Source: Halobaculum sp. XH14
GTDB taxonomy: Archaea; Halobacteriota; Halobacteria; Halobacteriales; Haloferacaceae
Reading direction: 5' to 3'
DNA length: 64,000 nucleotides
Assembly: GCF_032116555.1 (NCBI RefSeq)
Contig: NZ_CP134949.1
Location: 992,001 to 1,056,000 of the forward strand
Shown: piece after piece, positions 35,222-42,678 of the stretch
How the letters are laid out: each line of letters begins with the position of its first letter
How positions within the stretch are numbered: the first letter of the stretch is position 1
Notes under the pieces: model-generated
Database searches by the model: none
Told to the model about the DNA's origin: nothing
What the model saw: the letters and a program-made list of their open reading frames with translations, nothing else
Translations under genes and position numbers: made by a program

Positions 35222-35247
35222 AGGTATTAGATGTATCGAGAGGTATT
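35222..35247 (-). promoter_or_regulatory. direct repeat AGGTATT at the HTH-MazF promoter
   Basis: Two AGGTATT copies, 19 bp apart start to start, lie 21-46 nt upstream of the ATG at 35201. The proximal copy covers the TATA-like CTAATACC on the coding strand, an arrangement that suits an autoregulated operator. Confidence 0.5.
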
Positions 35248-35335
35248 CCCCCTTGTCCGTCGCCACTCCATCACCGACTGGGCGTGAAGCAATCGGTGGG
35301 AACCGAACTGACGGCTCGTCGTTCCCCCGCTCCGC

Positions 35336-35929
35336 CTAGCTGTACCGCTCCTCGGCCCACGGGTTCGCCGTGACCGAGTAGCCGCGCTTCTCCCAGTAGC
35401 CGCGCTCGGGTTCGGTGAGGAACTCGACGCCGGTCACCCACTTGGCCCCCTTGTAGGCGTACTTGTGCGGGGTGACGACCCGGAGCGGCCCGCCGTGGTC
35501 CGCCGGCAGCGGTTCCCCGTCGTACTCGTGGACGAACATGACCTCCTCGCGGCTGCAGTCCGAGAGCGCGAGGTCCGTCGTGTAGCCGTCGAGCGCGTGG
35601 AACATCACGTGTACGGCGTCGTCCTCGACGCCGGCCAGGTCGGCCAGGTGGGGGAACGTGACGCCGGTGAACTCGCAGTCGAACTTCGACCAGCCCGTGA
35701 CACAGTGGAAGTCCTGTCGCTGGGTGACCGAGTCGAGCTCGGCAAACTCCTCGTGGGAGAACGAGAGCGGCTCCTCGACGGCCCCCCACACCTCGAACTT
35801 CCACGTCTCGGGGTTCCAGTCGGGCGTGCCCGACTTCGAGAGCACCGGGAACCGCTCGGTCTTCCGCTGGCCCGGCGGGAGCCGCTCCCCGTCGAACTCC
35901 TCGTGAAGGCCGGTGACGTCCGTCGTCAT
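35336..35929 (-). CDS. sulfite oxidase/YedY-like molybdopterin oxidoreductase
   Basis: A 197-aa oxidoreductase of the sulfite oxidase fold. The molybdenum-ligand cysteine is Cys76 in DFHCVTGWSKFDCEFTGV, followed by HGGPLRVVTPHKYAYKGAKWV, which binds the pterin cofactor. The short length and the absence of a dimerisation domain or signal peptide fit the small YedY/MsrP-like cytoplasmic forms common in haloarchaea. The substrate is unknown; candidates are sulfite or oxidised methionine. It is a single gene, oriented opposite to the RHH gene that follows. Confidence 0.88.
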   Translation of the reverse strand: MTTDVTGLHEEFDGERLPPGQRKTERFPVLSKSGTPDWNPETWKFEVWGAVEEPLSFSHEEFAELDSVTQRQDFHCVTGWSKFDCEFTGVTFPHLADLAGVEDDAVHVMFHALDGYTTDLALSDCSREEVMFVHEYDGEPLPADHGGPLRVVTPHKYAYKGAKWVTGVEFLTEPERGYWEKRGYSVTANPWAEERYS

Positions 35930-36129
35930 CGTCGGAGATGTCCGCTCGTCCTACCTGAGGCTGTCGGATCGGGACGGTGGGCTGCCGGCACCGGAACGGT
36001 GGGCTGCCGGATCCGGGAACGTTCGCTGTCGAATCCGGAACGTCGATCGGCGCAACGCCAAGGACGATTGGCCGCGAGAAAAGGGACCCCCGTAGGTTTT
36101 AAATGCGGCGTCGGTTTAGCATCGCGTAG

Positions 36130-36345
36130 ATGCCCAAAGTCGAAATCACCATCCCGGAGCATTTGGAGATGCAGATCGCCCAGATGGTCGAACAGGGGGA
36201 GTTCGTCAATCGGGAGGAGGCGATCGAGGAGCTCATCTCGACCGGGATGAAGGCATACAAGACGAGCGGTCCCCAGGACGAGGACGCCGAGCCCGGGTTC
36301 GAGGACGACGGGATGATGGGCCACGAGGACGAGTACGTCTTCTGA
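36130..36345 (+). CDS. CopG/ribbon-helix-helix-like DNA-binding protein (DUF7120-like)
   Basis: The 71-aa protein starts MPKVEITIPEHLEMQIAQMV, a beta strand plus helix, then GEFVNREEAIEELISTGMK, the second helix of a ribbon-helix-helix fold. An acidic tail ends in EDEYVF. Such haloarchaeal proteins are likely homodimeric DNA-binding regulators. The TATA-like TTTTAAAT about 27-34 nt upstream supports a leaderless start. Confidence 0.8.
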   Translation: MPKVEITIPEHLEMQIAQMVEQGEFVNREEAIEELISTGMKAYKTSGPQDEDAEPGFEDDGMMGHEDEYVF

Positions 36346-36423
36346 CCCCGCGAACCGTGCGCTGAACGCTGTGGTACCGTCTGCCGGACAATCCTTAAAT
36401 CGGTTTGCCGCATAGGCGCGCCC

Positions 36424-36702
36424 ATGCACAAGGACGAGCTCCTCGAACTCCACGAGCAGATGGTGACGATCATGGAGCACTTCAGCGAACGCGAGGACGT
36501 CGACGAGTCGGTGTTCGAGCCGTACCACCAGCTCAGCGTCGACCCCTCCCACGTCCACAAGTCCAAGAGCGAACACACCCACGCCGTGTTCGTGCTCGGC
36601 AACGCGCTCGCCTCCTCGCTCTCGGAGGACGAGTTCTCGAACGCCGGCCGCGTCGGCAAGCGGATGGAGGAGCTCGCCGACGACGCCGAGTCCAAGCTGT
36701 AA
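36424..36702 (+). CDS. UPF0058 family protein
   Basis: A 92-aa protein starting MHKDELLELHEQMVTIMEHF, a well-known haloarchaeal and euryarchaeal UPF0058 sequence, with HVHKSKSEHTHAVFVLG and LSEDEFSNAGRVGKRMEEL. The fold is predicted to be helical; the function is unknown. The next gene begins with a GTG 2 nt after its TAA, so the two probably share a transcript. Confidence 0.85.
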   Translation: MHKDELLELHEQMVTIMEHFSEREDVDESVFEPYHQLSVDPSHVHKSKSEHTHAVFVLGNALASSLSEDEFSNAGRVGKRMEELADDAESKL

Positions 36703-36704
36703 CG

Positions 36705-37055
36705 GTGTCGACCCGGTCGGCGGCCCGTCGACGCGTCGCCCGCGCCCGCCGGTTCGCGGAACTGCTGGACTCGTCCGTTCGCGTTCCCGGCCTCGGCGTC
36801 AGGGTCGGTCTCGACCCGCTGCTGGGACTCCTCCCCGTCGCGGGCGACGCCGTCGCTGCCTGTTGCTCGCTGCTCATCGTCGCCGAGGCCTACCGGCTCG
36901 GCGCCGACCGCCGGACGCTCGCGCGGATGCTGGCCCACGTCGCCATCGACGCCTCCGTCGGGAGCGTCCCCGTCGTCGGCGACCTGTTCGACGCGGCCTG
37001 GAAGGCGAACGAGCGGAACGCCGACCTGCTGGCGGACGCCGCGCTCGAGGACTGA
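36705..37055 (+). CDS. DUF4112 family membrane protein
   Basis: A 116-aa protein starting at GTG (36705), with VRVGLDPLLGLLPVAGDAVAA and VGSVPVVGDLFDAAWKANERN, the two G-D/P-V-V/A-GD hairpins characteristic of DUF4112. The hydrophobic stretch LLGLLPVAGDAVAACCSLLIVAEAYRLG (about 40-67) suggests membrane association. Start choice: the GTG gives STRSAARRRVARARRFAELLD, matching family N-termini. Function unknown. It is 2 nt behind the UPF0058 gene. Confidence 0.8.
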   Translation: MSTRSAARRRVARARRFAELLDSSVRVPGLGVRVGLDPLLGLLPVAGDAVAACCSLLIVAEAYRLGADRRTLARMLAHVAIDASVGSVPVVGDLFDAAWKANERNADLLADAALED

Positions 37056-37103
37056 GCCGCTGACACACGCCGTTCCTCTCCCGACGTGCGATTCCGATCG
37101 AGG

Positions 37104-37283
37104 TCACGCGCCGCGCAGCACCGTCCATCCCACCGCGACGACGACGAATCCGACGCCGAGCACGAACGGGACCGTTCCCGTCGGGCCGCCGAACTCCCAG
37201 CCGAACGCCACGGAGCCGACGACGGCCATCGCCGCGGCGACGACGCCGACGAACTGGAGGGGCCGTGAACCGGACCGCTTCAT
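37104..37283 (-). CDS. small two-helix membrane protein (59 aa)
   Basis: An open frame from ATG at 37283 to TGA at 37106..37104 gives MKRSGSRPLQFVGVVAAAMA at its start, a first hydrophobic helix (about 9-27), a Gly/Pro turn, and a second helix (FVLGVGFVVVAVGWTVL, about 40-56) ending LRGA. The basic N-terminus and the two helices are typical of short haloarchaeal membrane proteins. It sits between convergent and divergent neighbours in what would otherwise be an empty 330-bp gap. Function unknown. Confidence 0.65.
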   Translation of the reverse strand: MKRSGSRPLQFVGVVAAAMAVVGSVAFGWEFGGPTGTVPFVLGVGFVVVAVGWTVLRGA

Positions 37284-37385
37284 GGGCGAACGCGGGGCCG
37301 ACGCGACAAAAACGCTGGCGTCGCCCCGCCGGTTCGCGCGGTCGGTTTCGCCGCCCTATTTCACCCTGCCCCCCAATTCGTCCCC

Positions 37386-39155
37386 ATGACCGCAGGAGCG
37401 CCAAACCGGAACGCGCTGTGGGCTCGCGCGCTCGTGGACGAACTGCACGAGGCCGGGGTCCGCGCCGTCTGTCTCTGTCCCGGCTCCCGCTCGACGCCGC
37501 TGACCGTCGCGTTCAGCGAGCATTCCGAGATACGGGCGTTCTCGCACCTCGACGAGCGCTCGGCCGGCTTCTTCGCGCTGGGCCGCGGGCGCCGAACCGG
37601 CGAGGTGACGCCCGTCGTCTCCACCTCCGGCACCGCGGCGGCGAACTTCCACCCCGCGGTCGTCGAGGCCCACCAGTCACGGGTGCCGCTGCTGGTCCTG
37701 ACGGCCGACCGACCGCCCGAACTCCGCGACTCGGGCGCGAACCAGACCATCGATCAGGAGAAGCTGTACGGCGACGCCGTCCGCTGGTACGGCGACGTCG
37801 CGGAGCCGGAGGCGACGCCGCGAAAGCTCCGCTCGCTCCGGACCACGGCCGCCCGCGCCGTGGCGAAGGCGGAGGGGACCCCCGCCGGACCGGTCCACCT
37901 GAACCTCCCGTTCGACAAGCCGCTCGAACCCGTTCCCGTCGAGGGCGACGTGCCCGAGGACCTCCCCGAACTCGCCGCACGCGGCCGGGACGGCGCGTTC
38001 GTCTCCACGACCGAAGGCCACCCGGTCCCCGACGAGACGGAGGTCAGATCCGTCGCCAGCGCGCTGGAGGCCGGACGCGGCCTCCTCGTCGCCGGCCCCG
38101 CCGACGCGCCGGGCCCGGATCCGGAGGCGATCACGGCGCTCGCACACGCGACCGGCTTCCCGGTGCTGGCCGACCCGCTTTCCGGGCTCCGGTTCGGCTC
38201 CGCGACGCGGGTCGCGCCCGTGCTGGGGGGCTACGACGGTTTCCTCGCCGGCGACGGCACGGCCGACTGGCCGGACCCGGAGGTCGTCCTGCGCTTCGGC
38301 GCCTCGCCCACCTCCAAGCCGCTTCGAACCTACCTGGCCGACACGGACGCGAGACAGCTCGTCGTCGACCCCGCCGCGGGCTGGCGGGAGGCGGAGTTCA
38401 CCGCCACGGACCTCGTCGTCGCCGACCCCTCCCGGCTCGCCGCGACGGTCGCGCGACACGTCTCCGGGCCGTCCTCGGCCGACTGGCGGGACCGCTGGGA
38501 GGCCGCCGAAGCGGCACACTGGGGGGCGGTCGAGGAGGCGGCGGCCGACGAGTTCTTCGAGGGGCGAGTGCTCGCGGACGTCGCCGAACTCGCGCCCGAG
38601 CCGGCGACCGTGTTCGTCTCGAACTCGATGCCGGTCCGGGACGCCGACCGCTTCGCGCGGCCCCGTGCGAAGGGGCTGACGATGCTCGGCAACCGGGGCG
38701 CGTCGGGCATCGACGGCGTCGTCTCGACGGCGCTCGGGGCCGGATCAGCGACGACCGACGACCTGACGCTCGTGGTCGGCGACCTGGCGTACTACCACGA
38801 CATGAACGGCCTGCTCGCGCTGGCCCGCTGTGACGTCGACGCCACGGTCGTCTGTGTCAACAACGACGGCGGCGGCATCTTCCACATGCTCCCCATCGAG
38901 GGGTACGAGCCGCCGTTCACGGAGCAGTTCAGGACGCCCCACGGCCTCGACTTCTCCCACACCGAGGGGCTGTACGACCTCGCGTTCGAGCGCGTCGAGG
39001 GCGAGGACCGGAAGGGGTTCCGCGACGCCTACGCCGACGCCGTCTCCAGCGAGGGGACCCAAGTGATCGAGGTGACGAGCGACGCCGAGGCGAGCCATCG
39101 GGTTCGCGAGCGGCTGGCCGACGAGGTCACGGAGCGGGTCGCCGGGCTCGAGTAG
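37386..39155 (+). CDS. menD: SEPHCHC synthase (MenD)
   Basis: The 589-aa thiamine-diphosphate enzyme has AVCLCPGSRSTPL (about 27-39), SHLDERSAGFFALG, QTIDQEKLYG, and in the C-terminal domain GNRGASGIDGVVSTALG with the following GDLAYYHDMNGLL and VCVNNDGGGIFHML, the ThDP/metal-binding region. It joins isochorismate and 2-oxoglutarate, the step after MenF in menaquinone synthesis. Its start at ATG 37386 gives MTAGAPNRNALWARALVDEL, standard for MenD. It is divergently separated from menF by several unrelated genes. Confidence 0.95.
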   Translation: MTAGAPNRNALWARALVDELHEAGVRAVCLCPGSRSTPLTVAFSEHSEIRAFSHLDERSAGFFALGRGRRTGEVTPVVSTSGTAAANFHPAVVEAHQSRVPLLVLTADRPPELRDSGANQTIDQEKLYGDAVRWYGDVAEPEATPRKLRSLRTTAARAVAKAEGTPAGPVHLNLPFDKPLEPVPVEGDVPEDLPELAARGRDGAFVSTTEGHPVPDETEVRSVASALEAGRGLLVAGPADAPGPDPEAITALAHATGFPVLADPLSGLRFGSATRVAPVLGGYDGFLAGDGTADWPDPEVVLRFGASPTSKPLRTYLADTDARQLVVDPAAGWREAEFTATDLVVADPSRLAATVARHVSGPSSADWRDRWEAAEAAHWGAVEEAAADEFFEGRVLADVAELAPEPATVFVSNSMPVRDADRFARPRAKGLTMLGNRGASGIDGVVSTALGAGSATTDDLTLVVGDLAYYHDMNGLLALARCDVDATVVCVNNDGGGIFHMLPIEGYEPPFTEQFRTPHGLDFSHTEGLYDLAFERVEGEDRKGFRDAYADAVSSEGTQVIEVTSDAEASHRVRERLADEVTERVAGLE

Positions 39156-39186
39156 GCGGTGCCGACGCGGTCCGTCGCGAGCGGCG

Positions 39187-39849
39187 TCACTGACCCCCGA
39201 CCGGAACGGCGCCCCGTCCCGCGACGCGGACCGTCTTCCCAAACAGGCCGGGCCGGGAGGCCTGGACCGTGAACGAGCAGTGCAACCGGTCGGGGAGGCC
39301 GTTGGCTCCGGGATCGAACACGGCCGGAACCTCGATCGTCCCCCGCGTTTCGACGTCCCGGAGTTCGACGGTCGTTCGACGAACGAGGCCCTGAACGTCG
39401 TAGTACGCGGAAAACTCCTCCCACTGACCCGGCGGCTCGACGCGCACGTGGTGGTTGATGCGGCCGTCGTACGTTTCCGGCGGCCGGACGCGGAACCGGA
39501 ACCAGTCCGGGTGATACCCCTCGTACGGCTCGGCCGAGGCGATCCCCCCGATGGTCGAGTTGAACGTGAGATTCACCGCCGTCGGGCGGCCGTCACGCCG
39601 AACGATCCGGTCGACCTCGACCGACGCGTACCCGATCCCCTCCGTTTCCCCCTCCCGCGGCGGGTACTGCCAGAGGACGCGCGGGTCCTCGTCCCGTTCG
39701 ACCGACGTCTCGACGTCGAGACGCGTCGGACCCGTGCCGGGCAGCCGGCCGTTACAGCCCGCGAGGCCGCCGGCGACCGCCGTCCCGATTCCGGCGAGAA
39801 GACGTCTTCGAGCGGTGCGGTCGTCGCTACGCGGGAACCTGGAGGGCAT
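39187..39849 (-). CDS. Tat-exported lipoprotein of unknown function
   Basis: A 220-aa protein with a twin-arginine signal (RTARRRLLAGIG) and the lipobox GLAGC with Cys32. The mature part is beta-rich (WFRFRVRPPETYDGRINHHVRV, VELRDVETRGTIEVPAVF) with no recognised family. It is probably anchored outside the membrane. The ATG at 39849 was chosen because the signal peptide begins there. The promoter would lie in 39850-40004, shared with the neighbour on the same strand. Confidence 0.7.
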   Translation of the reverse strand: MPSRFPRSDDRTARRRLLAGIGTAVAGGLAGCNGRLPGTGPTRLDVETSVERDEDPRVLWQYPPREGETEGIGYASVEVDRIVRRDGRPTAVNLTFNSTIGGIASAEPYEGYHPDWFRFRVRPPETYDGRINHHVRVEPPGQWEEFSAYYDVQGLVRRTTVELRDVETRGTIEVPAVFDPGANGLPDRLHCSFTVQASRPGLFGKTVRVAGRGAVPVGGQ

Positions 39850-40004
39850 CGACGGTGGGACGCTCCCGATGCATCGACAAATACCCTGGGATACCACCGA
39901 CGTGGCGTCGTTCGGATCGCCGCTCGGACCGCTTCGACGAACATGAGCCCCATCGAACCGTGGATTCCGGCTCGTCACTCCGTGGAACTCGAATCTCCCG
40001 ACCG

Positions 40005-41333
40005 CTAGAACGGCACCATCGCCAACTCCCCGTCGACGGTCGCCAGAATCGCCCCGTCGTCGCCCGCGGCGGGCGTCGGCGGGTACTCCCCCGGAAGGCT
40101 CGCGCGCCACAGTTCCGAGCCGTCGCCCGCGGAGTGTGCGAACACCGTCCGCGCCTGCCCGTCGGCCGAGACGACCGCGTCGCCGCCGCGGGCGCGTGGG
40201 ATCGCCAGGTCGGTCGCGTCGGCGGTCCACAGCCCCGCCCCGGTCTCGCGGCTCAGTTTGACGACGCTCGAATCCGCGTTCGTGTAGAGCGCGTCCGGAT
40301 CGAACGGAACGCCCGTCAGCAGGCCGCCGCCGTCGAACGACCATCGCCGGGGCCCGGTCGGGCCGTAGCGTGCGACGGTTTCGCCGCCGACGTAGAGATC
40401 GCCGCGGTAGCGGAGCGAGGAGACGACCGTCCCGCTCAGCGACCAGTCCATCGCGCCGGTTTCGGCGAACAGCGCGTGCATCGTCGGCTCGTCGCCCTCG
40501 TAGCGATCGACCCCCACGAAGGCGCGGCCGCCGCCGACCGCGGTCGCGCTGATTCGGTCGTCCCCGTCCGGGGCGAACTGGAAGCGCCGCTCCCCGGTCG
40601 CCACGTCGAAGCAGTCGACGCCGCCGTACAGTTCGACGGCGACGAAGTCGTCGCCGACGCTCCCACCCATCGCGTCCGCCGTCTCCGCGCGCCAGCGCTC
40701 CCGCCCGTCGGCGAGGTTCACCGCGATGGCGGCGTGCCCGCCCGAGTCGACGGGGCCGATGGCGTCGTCGCTCGTGCCGAGCACGACCGCCTCGTCGCCG
40801 AAGCCGACGACCGTGTGGAACCCGCCGGTGCCGGACTCGTACGTCCAGCGCTCCTCGCCCGCGGGCGTCAGCGCGTGGAGGACGTGGTCGTGCGCGCCGG
40901 TGCCGACGCTGATGCCGACGAGCGCGTACAGGACGCCGTCGTGGCGGACGAGTTCGGCGGCCGGCCGGCCGTAGTCACCTTCGGGCGAGACGGGGGACTC
41001 GAACGTCCACGCAGTCTCGCCGGTGGCGGCGTCGACGCCGTACACGGTTGTGCCGACGACGACGGCGACGTGTCCGTCCGCGTACACCGGGTCGGTCACG
41101 AGCCCGTCGCCGAGCGACGCCGTCCACGTCGGCGACGCGCCCTCGACGTCTATCCGCGAGTCTCCGGGCGTCTCGCTCGGGGTGCCGTCGGTCGGGCCGC
41201 CGCCGTCGGGCGTCGAGCCGTCCGGGGTGTCCGACTGGGTCGCGGTCGGCGTTCGGCCGCCGCGGTCGGTACAGCCGGCGAGGCCGAGGAGGCCGGCACC
41301 GGCGAGTCGGAGGGTGGTTCTGCGGGAAACCAT
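40005..41333 (-). CDS. Tat-exported PQQ-binding-like beta-propeller lipoprotein
   Basis: A 442-aa protein with a Tat signal (SRRTTLRLAGAG) and lipobox GLAGC with Cys21, then a Thr/Pro/Asp/Gly-rich linker (to about 60) and repeated PQQ-like blades of about 40 residues (for example VYGVDAATGETAWTF, LHALTPAGEERWTYE, CFDVATGERRFQF and LSRETGAGLWTAD). Such repeats form a beta-propeller; a true dehydrogenase activity is not implied as no catalytic residues or metal site were seen. It stands upstream of and divergent from menB. Confidence 0.82.
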   Translation of the reverse strand: MVSRRTTLRLAGAGLLGLAGCTDRGGRTPTATQSDTPDGSTPDGGGPTDGTPSETPGDSRIDVEGASPTWTASLGDGLVTDPVYADGHVAVVVGTTVYGVDAATGETAWTFESPVSPEGDYGRPAAELVRHDGVLYALVGISVGTGAHDHVLHALTPAGEERWTYESGTGGFHTVVGFGDEAVVLGTSDDAIGPVDSGGHAAIAVNLADGRERWRAETADAMGGSVGDDFVAVELYGGVDCFDVATGERRFQFAPDGDDRISATAVGGGRAFVGVDRYEGDEPTMHALFAETGAMDWSLSGTVVSSLRYRGDLYVGGETVARYGPTGPRRWSFDGGGLLTGVPFDPDALYTNADSSVVKLSRETGAGLWTADATDLAIPRARGGDAVVSADGQARTVFAHSAGDGSELWRASLPGEYPPTPAAGDDGAILATVDGELAMVPF

Positions 41334-41468
41334 GCCCGAACCGTTACGAGACGGCGGTATGGGTCTTGTGGGGTTCGACCGGCGGCGGGGCGGAGGTGCA
41401 GCCTCGCGGGTGGCCACGGGGGAGGCGAGGCGGACACCTATTTGTGCGCGCCGACCGCGCTCTCGGGT

Positions 41469-42395
41469 ATGTCCGACTCAGTCTCGGAGACCTTCGACCC
41501 CGACCGCTGGGACCCGGTCGAGGGCAGCGACGAGTTCGACGACGTCACCTACCACCGCGCGGTCGACTCGCCGACCGTCCGCATCGCGTTCGACCGGCCG
41601 GAGGTCAGAAACTCGTTCCGCCCCGGAACGGTCGACGAACTGTACGCCGCGCTCGATCACGCCCGCAAGCAGGCCGACGTCGGCTGCGTCCTCCTCACGG
41701 GAAACGGCCCGTCGGAGAACGACGGCGGCTGGGCGTTCTGTGCCGGCGGCGACCAGTCGGTCCGTGGCGAGTCGGGCTACGAGTACCGCGAGGGCGACGA
41801 GGCGGACGATTCGGACGACCCGCTCGTCAGGGAGGCCAAGGCCGGCCGCCTGCACGTCCTCGAGGTCCAGCGGCTGATCAGGTTCATGCCCAAGCCGGTC
41901 GTCGCGGTCGTGCCGGGCTGGGCGGTCGGCGGCGGCCACTCGCTGCACGTCGTCTGTGACCTCACGCTCGCCAGCGAGGAGCACGCGAAGTTCCTCCAGA
42001 CCGACCCCGACGTGGCCTCCTTCGACGGCGGCTTCGGCTCGGCGTACCTCGCCAAGCAGGTCGGCCAGAAGAAGGCCCGCGAGGTGTTCTTCCGCGGGAA
42101 GACGTACTCGGCCGAGGAGGCGGTCGACATGGGGATGGCGAACGAGGCGATTCCCCACGAGGACCTCGAATCCGTCGCGCTGGAGTGGGCGGACGAGATG
42201 ACGAGCAAGTCGCCGACGGCGATGCGGATGCTGAAGTTCGCGTTCAACATGACCGACGACGGCCTCGTGGGCCAGCAGGTGTTCGCGGGCGAGGCGACGC
42301 GGCTCGCGTACATGACGCCCGAGGCGCAGGAGGGCCGGGACGCGTTCCTCGAGGGGCGCGAGCAGGACTTCTCGGGGTATCCCTGGCACTACTAA
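41469..42395 (+). CDS. menB: 1,4-dihydroxy-2-naphthoyl-CoA synthase (MenB)
   Basis: A 308-aa crotonase-fold enzyme. Diagnostic MenB features are AFCAGGDQSVRGESGYEY, VVPGWAVGGGHSLHVVCDLTLAS and LQTDPDVASFDGGFGSAYLAKQVGQKKAREVFF, plus the C-terminal GREQDFSGYPWHY. It closes the second ring by converting O-succinylbenzoyl-CoA to DHNA-CoA. The ATG at 41469 is followed by a short acidic N-terminus. A conserved terminator-like repeat begins about 14 nt after the stop codon. Confidence 0.96.
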   Translation: MSDSVSETFDPDRWDPVEGSDEFDDVTYHRAVDSPTVRIAFDRPEVRNSFRPGTVDELYAALDHARKQADVGCVLLTGNGPSENDGGWAFCAGGDQSVRGESGYEYREGDEADDSDDPLVREAKAGRLHVLEVQRLIRFMPKPVVAVVPGWAVGGGHSLHVVCDLTLASEEHAKFLQTDPDVASFDGGFGSAYLAKQVGQKKAREVFFRGKTYSAEEAVDMGMANEAIPHEDLESVALEWADEMTSKSPTAMRMLKFAFNMTDDGLVGQQVFAGEATRLAYMTPEAQEGRDAFLEGREQDFSGYPWHY

Positions 42396-42408
42396 GGAAC
42401 CTTTTCCT

Positions 42409-42556
42409 ACGAACCTCTTTTTCGGGGGGCATGTCCTCGCGCGTCGGCGAAGCCGACGCGCTGCGGCCAGACCCCCGAAAAACCCGTTCATGCCAAAAAC
42501 GCCGCTCGCTCGGTCGGCGTGGCTTCGCCACGCCTCTCTCCCTCACGGTGGGTGAC
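42409..42556 (+). repeat. terminator-like composite repeat, copy 3 (between menB and MFS)
   Basis: ACGAACCTCTTTTTCGGGGGG at 42409, then stem-loop 1 GCGCGTCGGC-GAA-GCCGACGCGC (10 bp, about 42437-42459), CCCGTTCATGCCAAAAACGCCGC (42483-42505) and stem-loop 2 GGCGTGGC-TTC-GCCACGCC (42516-42534). Stem-loop 2 differs from copy 2 by a paired change (T-A here versus C-G there) that keeps base pairing. Confidence 0.65.
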
Positions 42557-42607
42557 CTCGTGCGCCCGCCTCCGCACAGCACCGCAACCGCATCCGCTCC
42601 GCCTCCG

Positions 42608-42663
42608 CACCGCAACCACCACCGCATCGCCACAGCACCGCAACCACCACCGCATCGCCACAG
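42608..42663. repeat. 28-bp perfect tandem repeat, two units
   Basis: CACCGCAACCACCACCGCAT followed by CGCCACAG occurs at 42608-42635 and again at 42636-42663, with a partial third start. It lies just past the end of the MFS gene (stop at 42679). Simple tandem duplication is the likely origin. Confidence 0.6.
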
Positions 42664-42678
42664 CACCGCATGTCGCCG

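Larger units (their letters stand above)
42396..42678. other. non-coding gap between menB and MFS gene with repeats
   Basis: The 283-bp gap holds terminator-like copy 3 (42409-42556) and a 28-bp perfect tandem repeat (42608-42663). No coding frame with protein features was seen. Confidence 0.6.

Noticed and set aside
42244-42666. A minus-strand frame rich in Cys, Gly, Trp and Arg (LWRCGGGCGAVAMRWW)
   Set aside because: It translates the 28-bp tandem repeat and the antisense of menB; the Cys residues are repeat-derived, not a metal site.
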